Below are positions 18,142 to 27,540 of a stretch of 64,000 nt of DNA, in pieces. A program made the position numbers and the translations under genes. The notes below the pieces were generated by a model. It was not told the origin of the DNA. It ran no database searches and saw nothing but the letters and a program-made list of their open reading frames with translations. The DNA is from AP-15 sp963738185 (GTDB lineage Bacteria > Pseudomonadota > Alphaproteobacteria > ATCC43930 > CGMCC-115725): positions 1,302,001-1,366,000 of the forward strand of contig CAVTVA010000003.1 in assembly GCA_963738185.1 (NCBI GenBank), in the 5' to 3' direction. Every line of letters begins with the position of its first letter. Position 1 is the first letter of the stretch.

Positions 18142-18402
18142 ATGCGTGAAGCGAGTGCGCGGGTGGTGCTGTCGAGCGGGTTCAGCCGCCGCTATACCGG
18201 CGGCGTGCGCGAATTCGATATCGCGGCATCGAGCCTGCGGGGCGTGATCAAGGCGCTTGATAAGCTCTACCCCGGCCTCGGCGAGCATCTCGAAGAGGAA
18301 ACCACGGTCGCCATCGACGGCGAAATCCACGAGATCGGCTACCTGCAGCCGCTGCGCCAGGGCAGCGAGGTCTTCTTCATCCCCAAGCTCGAAGGCGGCT
18401 AG
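18142..18402 (+). CDS. MoaD/ThiS-like ubiquitin-fold sulfur carrier protein
   Basis: 86 aa, ATG at 18142 behind a GAGGAGTAGGAG Shine-Dalgarno. Beta-grasp pattern with FDIAASSLRGVIKALDKLYP, VAIDGEIHEIGYLQPLRQGSEVFF (given in part as EIGYLQPLRQGSE) and a C-terminal KLEGG. The terminal Gly-Gly is the site adenylated and thiocarboxylated in MoaD/ThiS relatives. No adenylating enzyme or MoaE lies nearby, so pathway (molybdopterin, thiamine or other) is open. Confidence 0.75.
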   Translation: MREASARVVLSSGFSRRYTGGVREFDIAASSLRGVIKALDKLYPGLGEHLEEETTVAIDGEIHEIGYLQPLRQGSEVFFIPKLEGG

Positions 18403-18424
18403 CGCGTCCGGGGCGCTGGGCTTG

Positions 18425-18919
18425 CTATCGCCGCGCCAGGGTCTTCGTCATCATAAAGCGGGTGTGGCCGGGCGGCTCGCAGTCGATCCGGCCGAGCACC
18501 TGCCAGCCCTGGCGCTCGTAAAAGCCGGGGGCCTGGAACGAGAGGGTCGAGAGGATGGCCCGGCTGCAACCGCGCTTGGCGCCCTCCTCCTCGGCGGCTT
18601 TCAGGATCTTGCTGCCGAGCCGCTGCTTGCGCAGCCGTTCGGGCAAAAAGAAGCGGTCGATATAAAGGAGGCCCATCGAGGTGCGGCCCAGCAGCCCGCC
18701 GACGACCTCGCCGGTGTCGGGGTCGGTGACCAGGATCGCAAGCGGCCGCTGGTCACGATACCCGGCTTTGCCAAAATTGTAGGCGCTGAGCCCGTCGCGG
18801 ATCACCGCCTGGGCCCGCTCGCCGGGCGTATCGGTCACGACAAAATTGGCTTCACCCGAAACGTCTTCCGCTCTCGCCACCGTATCCCTCCGCAATCGCC
18901 GCAGCCACCTTGCAACCAT
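18425..18919 (-). CDS. GNAT family N-acetyltransferase
   Basis: 164 aa from ATG 18919; a GTG a few codons inside is possible. GNAT acetyl-CoA loop RLRKQRLGSKILKAAEEEG and the C-terminal FYERQGWQVLGRID are clear. The pattern VVGGLLGRTSMGLLYIDRFFLPE is common in stand-alone GNATs that modify small molecules or proteins. Convergent with the MoaD-like gene, 22 bp away. Substrate unknown. Confidence 0.85.
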   Translation of the reverse strand: MVARWLRRLRRDTVARAEDVSGEANFVVTDTPGERAQAVIRDGLSAYNFGKAGYRDQRPLAILVTDPDTGEVVGGLLGRTSMGLLYIDRFFLPERLRKQRLGSKILKAAEEEGAKRGCSRAILSTLSFQAPGFYERQGWQVLGRIDCEPPGHTRFMMTKTLARR

Positions 18920-19068
18920 AGCCGCAACGGAGGGTAGAGAGGAGAGAGGATGTTCGCCGAGCACGGCGCCAGCCGCCCACTCGCCGAACCAGGGGCAGAG
19001 GCGGCCGCGCGCTACCACCGGGAGAGGTGAAGCATCGCGGCCGACCAGGTCAATTCAAGCGGCGCCAG

Positions 19069-20059
19069 TCAATTCACCCGGTGGTAGTGCTTGTACCAGG
19101 CAACAAAGCGGCCGAGGCCGGCCTCGATCGTCGTCTTCGGCTCGAAGCCGAGGTCGCGCCGCGCGGTCTCGATATCGGCAAAGCTTTCCGGCACGTCGCC
19201 GGGCTGCATCGGCAGCAGCTCTTTCTTCGCGGTGCGGCCCAGCGCCCGTTCGAGGACCGCGATAAAATCCAACAGCTTTTCGGGCCGGTGGTTGCCGAGG
19301 TTGTAGAGGCGGTGCGGCACCCCATCGGCGGTGGTGGCTGCGGCCGGGGCGCGATCATGGGCCGCGATCGTGCCGGCGACAATGTCGTCGATGTAAGTGA
19401 AGTCGCGCGCCATTTGGCCTTCGTTGAAGACCTTGATCGGCTCGTCGGCCAGGATCGCGCGGGTGAACAGATAGGCCGCCATGTCCGGCCGCCCCCACGG
19501 CCCATAGACCGTAAAAAAGCGCAGCCCGGTTGCCGGCAGTGCTGTACAGATGGCTGTAGCTGCGCGCGATCAATTCGCAGCTGCGCTTGGTCGCGGCATA
19601 GAGCGAGACCGGCTGATCGACCGGGTCATCGACGCTGAAGGGCTGCTTGCGATTGGCGCCGTAGACCGAGGATGACGAGGCGTAGGTGAACGCCGAGAGC
19701 TTGTCGATCCGCCGCGCCGCCTCGAGCAGCACAATAGTCCCCATCACATTCGCGTCGATATAGGCATAGGGGTTTTCGAGCGAATACCGCACCCCCGCCT
19801 GGGCGGCGAGATGGATGACGCCGGTCAGCTCGGGGTGCGTTTGCACCAGAGCGAGGACGCCGTCGCGGTCGGCGACATCGAGCTTGGCGAACGTAAAGCC
19901 TGGCAAGGCGGAGAGCTCGGCCAGCCGCGCCTCTTTCAGCCGCACATCGTAATAGTCGTTCAGATTGTCGATGCCGACGACATGATCGCCGCGCTCGAGC
20001 AGCGCCTTTGTCACGTGAAAACCGATGAACCCGGCAGCGCCGGTGAGAAGGATCGACAT
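19069..20059 (-). CDS. NAD-dependent nucleotide-sugar epimerase, UDP-glucuronate 4-epimerase-like, one frameshift
   Basis: About 330 aa. The extended-SDR fold begins MSILLTGAAGFIGFHV and has the catalytic YAATK with SSSSVYGANRKQPF. The segment LRFFTVYGPWGRPDMA, in the next frame, is the hallmark of UDP-glucuronate epimerases and related capsule enzymes. The frame shift lies near 19540, where one extra base after HLYS separates it from LPATGLRFF. The remainder to KHYHRVN is intact. Would supply UDP-galacturonate or a similar sugar to the glycan genes upstream. Confidence 0.85.
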
Positions 20060-20090
20060 GGGCCTCCTGGCGAGCGGCAGTGGGGCTGCC

Positions 20091-21245
20091 CTAGCGTTTG
20101 CCGGTGCGGCCGGCAAGCGCCTTTTTTGCGGCGTGCGCTCTTGCCTTCACCCGCCGGGCCAGGCGCTCGAGGCGAAACGCCAGCCTCGGCTGCTGCACCA
20201 CCTGCCACAGCATCGGCTCGCAGCTTGTGGCAAAGCTCGCCTTCAGCCGATTGTGGCCAGCCATGAAATCGTAGACCTGCAGGCCCTGCAGTGGAAGGCG
20301 TGGCGGATCGCCAGCGCGTGGGTGACGGCACCCGGGCGCTCGCGCGGGTCGGCGTCGGCAAACCCGCTCTGATAGGCATAGAGGCGGCCGCCGCGGCGGA
20401 AATTGTAGAGATAGCCGATCACCCGCTCGCCGGCGCGGGCCTCGACCAGCTGGACGGCGCCCTCGGCAAAGCTGCGTTCGATCAGCCGCCGGTGGAACGG
20501 CTCGAAAAACTCGCGGCTGAACGAATGCGCGATGCCGCGCCGCGCCCATGACGCGCAATGCAGCGACTTTAATCCGGTGAACCAGTCCTGCGCTTCGGCC
20601 TCGCTCGCCGCCTCGCGCAGGCCGAGCGGGCCCTGCGCCTCGAACCGGCGGAACGCGCGGCGCAGCTGCTGGCGAGCATTGGCGCTGAGCACCGGGTCGA
20701 GCGCACCGTCACTGGCCGTAAGGCGATCGAGCTCGACCGAATAGCACGGCCGGGCGAACTCGCTGCACATCAGCCGATGGGCGGTGAGCGCCGCCTCGGG
20801 CAGCGGCCGCAGCGAGCCGCTGAGATAGAGTTCGTCGGCCTCCCGGCGCAGCCCGGCGAACCAGCCGATCAGCGCGTCGAGCACCGCCTTCTCGTGGTCG
20901 GGTGCCGTCAGGATGCCGTTGTGCTCGATCGTCATCGCGTCATAGTGCGGGTCGCCGGTTTCGTTTAGGTAAAGACCGCGCGAGCGGAGGAGCCCGTGCC
21001 GGCGGGTGGTGACGGCGCTGCCGAGCAGCGCCAGGCGCGACGGTTTCGCCTTGCGCCCGACCGCGCAGCAGCATCGGGCGGCTCGCCGCCGCCGGGAGCG
21101 CCGCGAGCAGGGTCCCGATCCACGCCCACGACGTGAAGAAGGATGGGCAGGCGACGGCTTCGAGCGCCCGCCACTCGGGTTCGAGCTCGGCAGCGGGCGG
21201 CAATGCCTCGCGACGGAACTCGACCCGTCAATCGCGCCGGACATC
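20091..21245 (-). CDS. FemAB/CelD-like acyltransferase, about three frameshifts
   Basis: About 380 aa protein of the GNAT-fold BioF2/CelD group. The corrected reading runs MSGAID, EFRREALPPAAELEPEWRAL and FFTSWAWIGTLLAALP, then LLGSAVTTRRHGLLRSRGLYLN. The conserved C-terminal acetyl-CoA-type block follows (RVIGYLYNFRRGGRLYAYQSG, shown partly as YLYNFRRGGRLY) and QVYDFMAGHNRLKASF. Shifts are near 21230, 21040 and 20290. Such proteins are common in exopolysaccharide loci and presumably acylate a glycan or precursor. It lies between the epimerase and a GT4 gene. Confidence 0.75.
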
Positions 21246-21264
21246 GAGCCCGCGACGGCGACAG

Positions 21265-22488
21265 CTATGGCCGGGCGTGGCGGCGATCGGCGATCCGCGC
21301 CGTGGCTTTTTGCTGGCGATGTCGTGCGCAGACTTCCTCGAACAGTGCGATCTGGCCGTCGGTCGTGCTCTGCCAATCGAATTCTTCGGCATAAGCGCGG
21401 GTCGCGGCCCGGTCGGGGGGGGCGGCGAGGGCATCGCCGATCGCGGCGGCGAGCCGGGACGGCGTGACCTGCGCAACGATGCGCCCCGCTGCGGGTGCTG
21501 CAACAATGTCGCCGGCCCCGGTGAAATCCGACACCATGACCGGGGTGCCGCAGGCCATGCTTTCGAGCAAAACATTGGGCCAGCCTTCATGGGTCGAGAC
21601 CAGCAGCAAGAGGTCGGCGGCGCTGTAAATTTCGGGGAGCTGCTGCTGCGGCAGGCGGCCGAAAAAGCGCACTCGGTCGGACACGCCACGCGCCCGCGCG
21701 AGCGCTGCGATGGCGTTGCGTTCGGGGCCCTCGCCGACAATCGCCAGCTCGGCGTCGGGCAGCAGCGTCAGCGCCTCGACCATCAGCGAATGGCGCTTCA
21801 AAGGGACCAGATTGCCGACCGCGAGCAAGGTCGGTCGCGAAAAACCGAGGCGGCGCCGCACGGCCTCGCGCCCGCCCGGGCAAAACAGCGCGAGATCGAC
21901 CCCGTTGCGCAGCACCCGCACCCGCTCGGGCGCGGCGCCGAGCGCCACCAGCCGGTCCTTCAGTCCGCGCGACACTGCGACCAGCCCATCCGCTCGCGCC
22001 GCCGACCAGCGGATCCACCGCCGCGGCACGGCATGGTTGGCGATCAGATTGACGTCGCTGCCGCGCGCGGTGACAACCACCGGCCGCCCGAGCGCTCGGC
22101 CGAGCAGCACCGCGGCCACCCCGTCGGGGTAGAAATAATGCGCATCGATCAGGTCGAAATCATGCCCGGCGGCGATCTGCCGGCGCAGCCGCGGCAGCAT
22201 CGCGGCGAACAGCGCAACCGGTGCCGTGCTCATGCCGATCTTGGGCAGCACCGGATAGCGCGGATATTCGACGCGGAGCCCGTGCCGGACTTCCCGGCGC
22301 GGCACCCGCGCCATCACCGAATAGGCGCCAAAGCGCTCCGAGACGAATGGAAACCACGGGCAGGGTGCGACGATCCGAGCCTCGACCCGGCCGCTTTCGA
22401 CCAGCTTTCTGAGCCGGGTTTCGACAAAGATCCCGTGTTGAGGACGCGCGGCACTGGGATATAACGTCGTAAAGGTAAGGATCTGCAC
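21265..22488 (-). CDS. Glycosyltransferase family 4 protein
   Basis: About 407 aa from the GTG at 22488 (VQILTFTTLYPSAARPQHG). GT-B fold: N-terminal acceptor half with DAHYFYPDG and VVTARGSDVN, then C-terminal donor half with LLAVGNLVPLKRHSLMVEAL, AIVGEGPE and VSTHEGWPNVLLESMACGTPV. The E-x7-E region is present (EGWPNVLLE). Retaining sugar transferase of the WecB/ExoL-like group, donor unknown. Divergent from the next acyltransferase gene. Confidence 0.9.
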   Translation of the reverse strand: MQILTFTTLYPSAARPQHGIFVETRLRKLVESGRVEARIVAPCPWFPFVSERFGAYSVMARVPRREVRHGLRVEYPRYPVLPKIGMSTAPVALFAAMLPRLRRQIAAGHDFDLIDAHYFYPDGVAAVLLGRALGRPVVVTARGSDVNLIANHAVPRRWIRWSAARADGLVAVSRGLKDRLVALGAAPERVRVLRNGVDLALFCPGGREAVRRRLGFSRPTLLAVGNLVPLKRHSLMVEALTLLPDAELAIVGEGPERNAIAALARARGVSDRVRFFGRLPQQQLPEIYSAADLLLLVSTHEGWPNVLLESMACGTPVMVSDFTGAGDIVAAPAAGRIVAQVTPSRLAAAIGDALAAPPDRAATRAYAEEFDWQSTTDGQIALFEEVCARHRQQKATARIADRRHARP

Positions 22489-22519
22489 TTGCGAGACCAG
22501 TCGAATTGCGGCGGAGCCG

Positions 22520-23623
22520 GTGTCGCGTGACACAAGTCGCTTGATGCCAGTGTACCGCAATCCCGATTTTCTGCGACTGCCGAACGGGCCCGCGGCCATT
22601 TTCGAGAGTGCGGCGCGCGACTCGTTCTTTGCGCTGCCCGGCTGGTACGATCTGATGGCGCGCCACGGCGTGCCGCCACAGAGCGAGACCCGGCTCTACT
22701 GCGACGAGCGGCCAGGCGGATCGCTGGCGCTGGCGCTGCGCGTGGTCGAGGAGCGGGGCGGGCGCCGGCTTGCCAGCCTCGCCAATTTCTATAGCGTCGA
22801 GCACGGCATCCTGTGTGGGCCAACGGCGGAGATCACCGCCGGGCTCGGCGCGATCGTGCGCGAGATTCTCGCGGAAGCTCCGCGCTGGGACGCGATCGCG
22901 CTCGAGGAGCTCGACCCGCGCGCGCCATCCTATGGCGCCGCGCTGAGGGTGCTGCGCCGCGCCGGGCTCCTCGTCGAATGCGTATTTCATTCGGGCACGT
23001 GGTACGAAGACACCGCGGGGATGAGCTTTGCCGAATACTTGGCTTTGCGCCCCTCCGAGCTGCGCAATACTTGGCAGCGCAAGCGCCGCCGGCTGGCCGC
23101 GGGCGAGCGTCTCAAAACCGCGTATTACACCGGAGCCGCCGGCATCGAGGATGCGATCGCCGGCTACCAGGCGATCTATGCCCGCAGCTGGAAGCCGGCC
23201 GAGGCATACCCGGCCTTTATCCCGGCGCTGATCCGGTTCGCCGCGGAGGCTGGCGCGCTGCGGCTCGGCCTCTCGACCCTCGACGGCGTCCCCGCCGCCG
23301 CCCAGTTCTGGATCGTATGGAACGGCCGCGCGGTCATCTACAAGCTCGCCCATGACAGGCGGTTTGACGAGTTCTCGCTCGGCACGCTTTTGACCATGGA
23401 GATGATCGAGCGCGTGCTCGCAGAAGATCGCCCGCGCGAAATCACCTTTGGCCGAGGCGACGACCCGTACAAGAAATTGTGGCTGCCCAAGCGCCGCGAG
23501 CGCTGGGGCATCGCCGCCGCCAACCCGCGCACCAGGCGCGGCCTCGGGCTCGGGCTCAAGCGCGAGGCGGCCAAGCTCTATCACCGGCTGCGCGGCGAGC
23601 GCGTCAGCGCCCCACTCGGCTGA
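22520..23623 (+). CDS. GNAT/FemAB-like (BioF2-type) acyltransferase
   Basis: 367 aa from GTG 22520; an ATG at 22544 is an alternative. Resembles the protein at 20091-21245 in overall layout: N-terminal FFALPGWYDLMARHGV, central RNTWQRKRRRLAAGE, and the C-terminal acyltransferase block AAAQFWIVWNGRAVIYKLAHD (given as QFWIVWNGRAVIYKLAHD) followed by TFGRGDDPYKKLW. Intact frame. Likely modifies the same surface glycan, divergently transcribed from the GT4 gene. Confidence 0.8.
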   Translation: MSRDTSRLMPVYRNPDFLRLPNGPAAIFESAARDSFFALPGWYDLMARHGVPPQSETRLYCDERPGGSLALALRVVEERGGRRLASLANFYSVEHGILCGPTAEITAGLGAIVREILAEAPRWDAIALEELDPRAPSYGAALRVLRRAGLLVECVFHSGTWYEDTAGMSFAEYLALRPSELRNTWQRKRRRLAAGERLKTAYYTGAAGIEDAIAGYQAIYARSWKPAEAYPAFIPALIRFAAEAGALRLGLSTLDGVPAAAQFWIVWNGRAVIYKLAHDRRFDEFSLGTLLTMEMIERVLAEDRPREITFGRGDDPYKKLWLPKRRERWGIAAANPRTRRGLGLGLKREAAKLYHRLRGERVSAPLG

Positions 23624-23648
23624 AGCAAACCCCAGCCGCCCGACAGTT

Positions 23649-24404
23649 ATGCTCCGGTGGATCTCCTACTCGTGCTTGATTCCCCCCAATATTTTTATCC
23701 TGCTGGCGCTGGTCGGGGTGATCCTCGCCTGGCGCTGGCGGCGCACCGGCCTGGTGCTGGCGACGGCGGCGACGGCTTGTCTTTATTTGACCGCAACCCC
23801 GCTCGCCGGCTTTTTGCTGATCCGCTCGGCCGAGGCGGTAGCCGGCCTGATCCCCAAGCCGCGACTGCCGGCGCCGCCAGGGGCGATCGTCGTCCTCTCC
23901 GGCGACTACCGGCCCGGCAACCTGCCGGGCGAAAAGGACACGGTCGGGCCGCTCACCCTCGAGCGGCTGGCCGAGGCGGTGAAGGAGCGGCGCCGGCTCG
24001 GGCTGCCGATCCTGGTCAGCGGCGGCTGGATCGGCAACTCCGACGATTCGCTGGCGGGCATGATGGCCGCGGCATTGCAAAACGATTTCCGGGTGCCGGT
24101 GCGCTGGCGCGAGGACCGGTCGCAGACAACCTATCAGAACGCGCGCTACTCGGCCGCGATCCTGCGCCGCGCCGGCGTGCCGGCGGCAATGGTGGTGACC
24201 AACCCGTGGCACATGGCCCGGGCGCTGTGGTCGTTCCGCGCGGTCGGCTATCCGGTGGTTGCCGCACCCACACCCGATGGGCGCTCGTTGGCCCGCTCGC
24301 CCTCGGTGCTGCTGCCCCAGGTGCCGGCGCTGCTCGACAGCTACTACGCGCTGCACGAAATGATCGGTCTGGCGTGGTACGTATGCCGCTACGGCCAGTG
24401 GTAG
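23649..24404 (+). CDS. YdcF-like (DUF218) membrane-anchored protein
   Basis: 251 aa, ATG 23649. Two N-terminal membrane helices (about residues 10-28 and 34-57) precede a DUF218 domain: GAIVVLSGDYRPG, LVSGGWIGN, WREDRSQTTYQNARYSA and VVTNPWHMARALWSFR. Family members such as ElyC act in envelope biogenesis or undecaprenyl-phosphate carrier use. Lies 25 bp behind the acyltransferase, presumably one transcript. Confidence 0.88.
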   Translation: MLRWISYSCLIPPNIFILLALVGVILAWRWRRTGLVLATAATACLYLTATPLAGFLLIRSAEAVAGLIPKPRLPAPPGAIVVLSGDYRPGNLPGEKDTVGPLTLERLAEAVKERRRLGLPILVSGGWIGNSDDSLAGMMAAALQNDFRVPVRWREDRSQTTYQNARYSAAILRRAGVPAAMVVTNPWHMARALWSFRAVGYPVVAAPTPDGRSLARSPSVLLPQVPALLDSYYALHEMIGLAWYVCRYGQW

Positions 24405-24423
24405 CCTGGTCGGCTGCCCCTCC

Positions 24424-24537
24424 TTAATGGAGGCCCAAGCCGCGGAATTCGGCGCGCAGCGAGCTGTAGGCGAGCACGCAATACAGCAGGCCAAACAACC
24501 CAGCCGCGACCGCAGTTCTAACGAAGATCGGTTTCAC
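24424..24537 (-). CDS. Possible small membrane protein (37 aa)
   Basis: GTG start 13 bp after the hydantoinase stop. One hydrophobic helix (FVRTAVAAGLFGLLYCVLAY) with a basic N-terminus and a polar tail ending in GLGLH. No clear ribosome site. The position and clean transmembrane pattern favour a real leaderless or coupled small protein, but it could be chance. Confidence 0.35.
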   Translation of the reverse strand: MKPIFVRTAVAAGLFGLLYCVLAYSSLRAEFRGLGLH

Positions 24538-24550
24538 CGCGCGTGCTCCG

Positions 24551-25981
24551 CTATACGGCCGGCCGGGATCGGATTTCGTCGGGAACTTTGCGGGGTAGGA
24601 ACTGGCCGTCGGCGACGGCGCCGGCAAAAGCGCCGTTCTCGACCACCACCTTGCCGCGCAGCATGGTCAGCGACGGCCAGGCGGCGAGATCGCGGCCTTC
24701 CCATGGGCTGTAGTCGGCTTCGTGCATGTCGGCAGCGCGCACGATGTGGCGTCGGCGGGTTTCCAGCACGACGATATCGGCGTCGGAGCCGATTGCGAGC
24801 GCGCCCTTGCGCGGGTAAAGCCCCATGATCCGCGCGGCGTTGGCCGAGACCAAGCCAACAAAATCGGCGAGGCTGCGCCTGCGCTTCTCGACAGTCTCGG
24901 TGTAGATCAGGCTGAGGCGAGGCTCGACCCCGGCATTGCCTCCGGTCGTGTCGTCGATCCGGCGTCCCTGCAACTTGATCCGCAGCGGACAGCAGATCTC
25001 GTCGGTGGCGACAGTCTGGATCGCGCCATGATCGGTCGCCGCCCACAGCGCATCGTGATCCGCCTGGAATTTCAGCGACGGATAGGTGTGGTAGATCTGC
25101 CCGTTCGGGCGTTTGTAGTCTTCGGCGGTGTACATCAAGTATTGGTGCAGGGTTTCGCCGTAGATCGGCACGCCATTGGCGCGCGCGGCGGCAATCGCGT
25201 TGACCCCGGTCGCAGCCGAAGTGTGCATCATGTAAAGCGCCGCACCCTCGACACTGGCCGCAAGGCGGATCACCCGGTTGAACGCTAAATCCTCGCTCAA
25301 AGTGTTGTGGACCTCGGCCATGTTCTCAAAGCCCGTCCGGTCCTCGCGGGTGAGCTTCTCGTACATGTGCATGACGAGGTCGTTGTCTTCGGCGTGGATC
25401 GCGGCGATGCCGCCCGCTTGCGCGAGGACCTTCAGAACCTCCCAGATGTCGCCGTAATCGACCATGCGGCCTTTGCGGCTGGGGGTGATGTCGGTGGTGA
25501 AGATCTTGACGCTCGGATGCCCGGCCTGAACCGCCTCGGCCAGCTGAGGCAACAGCTCGGGGGCGAGCTTGCCCTGCACCATCGTGTGAAACGCATAGTC
25601 ACAATGGCAGTCGCCAGCCCATTCCTGCTGCCGCCGCTCGATCGCCTGCTGCACGTTGTCGCCATCGCCGACCAGCGCGAAATCGAGGATCGTCGTGGTG
25701 CCGCCATGGAGCGCGGCCTCGCTGACCCGGGCCGGGCCGTCGGTCATCTGATGCTGCGTCGTGCCGGGGACCACGATCGGCCAGCGGCAATGGACATGCG
25801 GGTCGATCCCGCCGGGAATGACGATCTGCCCCGCCGCGTCGATGGTCCGACCGGCGCCGAGAGCGGCAATGCTGGCCGGCTCACCGATCGCGGCGATCTT
25901 GCCGCCGGCGACGCCGATATCCGCGCGCTCCGGCCCGGTAGGCAGAACCGCCAGACCGTTGGCGACGATAGTGTCGAACAC
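24551..25981 (-). CDS. Dihydropyrimidinase / D-hydantoinase
   Basis: 476 aa amidohydrolase of the cyclic-amidase group. The first metal motif GGIDPHVHCRWP has HxH. The carbamylated-lysine region is HPSVKIFTTD, later ligands are in IHAEDND and HTSAATG, and the C-terminal Asp is in TVATDEICCP. Hydrolyses 5,6-dihydropyrimidines or hydantoins. No pyrimidine-catabolism partner is adjacent, so a broader cyclic-amide role is possible. Confidence 0.85.
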   Translation of the reverse strand: MFDTIVANGLAVLPTGPERADIGVAGGKIAAIGEPASIAALGAGRTIDAAGQIVIPGGIDPHVHCRWPIVVPGTTQHQMTDGPARVSEAALHGGTTTILDFALVGDGDNVQQAIERRQQEWAGDCHCDYAFHTMVQGKLAPELLPQLAEAVQAGHPSVKIFTTDITPSRKGRMVDYGDIWEVLKVLAQAGGIAAIHAEDNDLVMHMYEKLTREDRTGFENMAEVHNTLSEDLAFNRVIRLAASVEGAALYMMHTSAATGVNAIAAARANGVPIYGETLHQYLMYTAEDYKRPNGQIYHTYPSLKFQADHDALWAATDHGAIQTVATDEICCPLRIKLQGRRIDDTTGGNAGVEPRLSLIYTETVEKRRRSLADFVGLVSANAARIMGLYPRKGALAIGSDADIVVLETRRRHIVRAADMHEADYSPWEGRDLAAWPSLTMLRGKVVVENGAFAGAVADGQFLPRKVPDEIRSRPAV

Positions 25982-26027
25982 CTGAGCCTCCTTCTATTGG
26001 CCTCAGACTGGGCTCCCCCACTTTTAT

Positions 26028-26660
26028 CACACCGGCCCACGGGTCCGCGCTTTGCGCGGCCCAAGGACAGGCTTCGGCCGGTGCCCATGGCGAATATGGG
26101 TCCCGGCCTGCGAGCGTGTGAAGGCTTCTGGTTTTTAGCGCGATTGGAGCTGCAATTGAAGCCATGAAGCATCGGGCAGATCAGGCGGTCCAGCTCGCGC
26201 GCCGCCCCCACCCCCTTCAGGGTCGCGTAAAGCCACAGCGCCAGCAGCACCTTTGGGTCGGCGGCGGGACGCCCAGCCCCGCCGTCGCGGGCGCGAACCG
26301 CCTGGTAAAATCCCGTCAAATCCTGCGTCTCGACAAACCGCCACACCAGCCGGGCGCGATGCTCCGCCGCCAGCAAAGCCTCCAAATCCACCAAGTCCCG
26401 AGACAGCTGCGACCGGTTCGCCTCCAGCACCCGCACCCCACACAACATCCCCACGCCCCCGCTCTCGCGAAGCCCATCATACCACTGCCCGAACCCGGGA
26501 ACCTTTCACACGCTCATGCGCCGGGATGGCGAGAACGGCGAAGCTGCGGCCATACGCGTCAAGCTTGTACCGCTTGCGAGCGCGTCACCATTTCAGCCAT
26601 AGGCACCGGCTGGCGCCTGTCCTCGGGCCGGCCGACAGGCCGGACCTGTGGGCCGGTGTG
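26028..26660. mobile_element. IS remnant inside nested inverted repeats
   Basis: Outer imperfect arms lie at 26028-26090 and 26597-26660 (shared CACACCGGCCCAC, AGGACAGGC, CCGGTGCC). Inner tips GAGCGTGTGAA sit at 26112-26122 and inverted at 26505-26515. Between them is the 5' part of an IS1182/IS5-type transposase gene. The size (about 0.4 kb between inner tips) shows that most of the element is deleted, leaving a MITE-like derivative. Confidence 0.65.
26182..26454 (-). pseudogene. IS1182-type transposase, N-terminal fragment
   Basis: About 91 residues match the DUF772 N-terminal region of IS1182/IS5-type transposases: LVWRFVETQDLTGFYQAV, GRPAADPKVLLALWLYAT and GVGAARELDRL. The similarity stops abruptly, and the catalytic DDE domain is absent. 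It is flanked by inverted repeats, so the gene is an internally deleted remnant and cannot encode an active enzyme. Confidence 0.75.
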
Positions 26661-26682
26661 GCACGTATCTACCTACGATTTG

Positions 26683-26904
26683 TCAGGACTGGTCCATTAG
26701 CGGTTTGCGGCCGATAAAATGAGGGCAGCCGCCCATGATGTAGGCGGTCGGGTAACGGCCGATCACCGCGTCGAAATATTTGATCCAGAAGAGGCGGTGA
26801 TAGAGGCGGCGCAGCCAGCGCCGACCGCGGCCAGCGACATTGGCTCGGGGGGTTTGCCGGGCGAGCGCGATGCTCCTCGCGTTTTTGACAGCTGTGTCAT
26901 ACAC
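26683..26904 (-). CDS. Hypothetical protein (73 aa), uncertain
   Basis: From GTG 26904 (VYDTAVKNARSIALA); an upstream TTG at 27018 extends it. The C-terminal half (RRLYHRLFWIKYFDAVIGRYP) has a protein-like aromatic pattern, but no family was recognised. It abuts the IS remnant and may be the cut end of a larger gene. Confidence 0.35.
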   Translation of the reverse strand: MYDTAVKNARSIALARQTPRANVAGRGRRWLRRLYHRLFWIKYFDAVIGRYPTAYIMGGCPHFIGRKPLMDQS

Positions 26905-27044
26905 TGAGGCCCTCGTCGGTTTCGCGCGGCAAACATAACAGCCGCCGGCCTCGGTCAAAACCTCCCGAGGCGAATCGGGCGAGAACAGGAAGGCGGAGCC
27001 AATATCGCGCGGGGTCAACCCGCGCTGCGTCGAGGGAGGTTGCG

Positions 27045-27380
27045 ATGGAGCATCTCGCCCGCATGGGCGGAGTTGTCGCCGCCGCGGTGTGCGCGGCTCT
27101 GTTGTCGGCTTGTTCTTCGGTCAAATCCGATCCGCCGGCCCAGATGGCCGCGGCCGTGGCGCCCTATCCGCCGCCGCCGATGCGGGCCGAGATACCACCG
27201 CTCGCCCGGTCGGCCGACGCGCTCTGGCTAGTCGGCCACTGGAGGTGGGAGGGCGCTGGATATGGCTGGATACCTGGCCATTATGTGCAGCGCCCGACCC
27301 CGACCGCCAATTGGCTGCCGGGCTTTTGGGAGCAGGCGTCGGGCGGCTGGATTTGGACCGAGGGCCACTGGCAGTCTTGA
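27045..27380 (+). CDS. YXWGXW-repeat lipoprotein (short)
   Basis: 111 aa. Signal peptide with lipobox LLSAC (Cys about 23), then a Pro/Ala linker and three Trp-centred repeats: ALWLVGHWRWEGAGYGWIPGHYV (core GHWRWEG, YGWIPGHYV), ANWLPGFW and GGWIWTEGHW. This YXWGXW pattern is common in envelope lipoproteins of unknown function. A longer paralogue follows about 160 bp downstream. Confidence 0.8.
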   Translation: MEHLARMGGVVAAAVCAALLSACSSVKSDPPAQMAAAVAPYPPPPMRAEIPPLARSADALWLVGHWRWEGAGYGWIPGHYVQRPTPTANWLPGFWEQASGGWIWTEGHWQS

Positions 27381-27540
27381 GCGGGCCTGGTCCACTGGTG
27401 CGGTGGCGCGGCGCGGGGCGGAAACCGGCCGGCACCCCACGCCGACAACCCACACCGGAATGATCGGCGCGTCGTCGTGTTTCTACCTCCGGGAGCAGCA
27501 AACGGGAGATCCCGTGCTGCACGCAAGCCTGGAGGATCGG

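Noticed and set aside
26164..26700. 178-codon plus-strand frame over the IS remnant
   Set aside because: Reverse of the DUF772 transposase segment, with no independent similarity.
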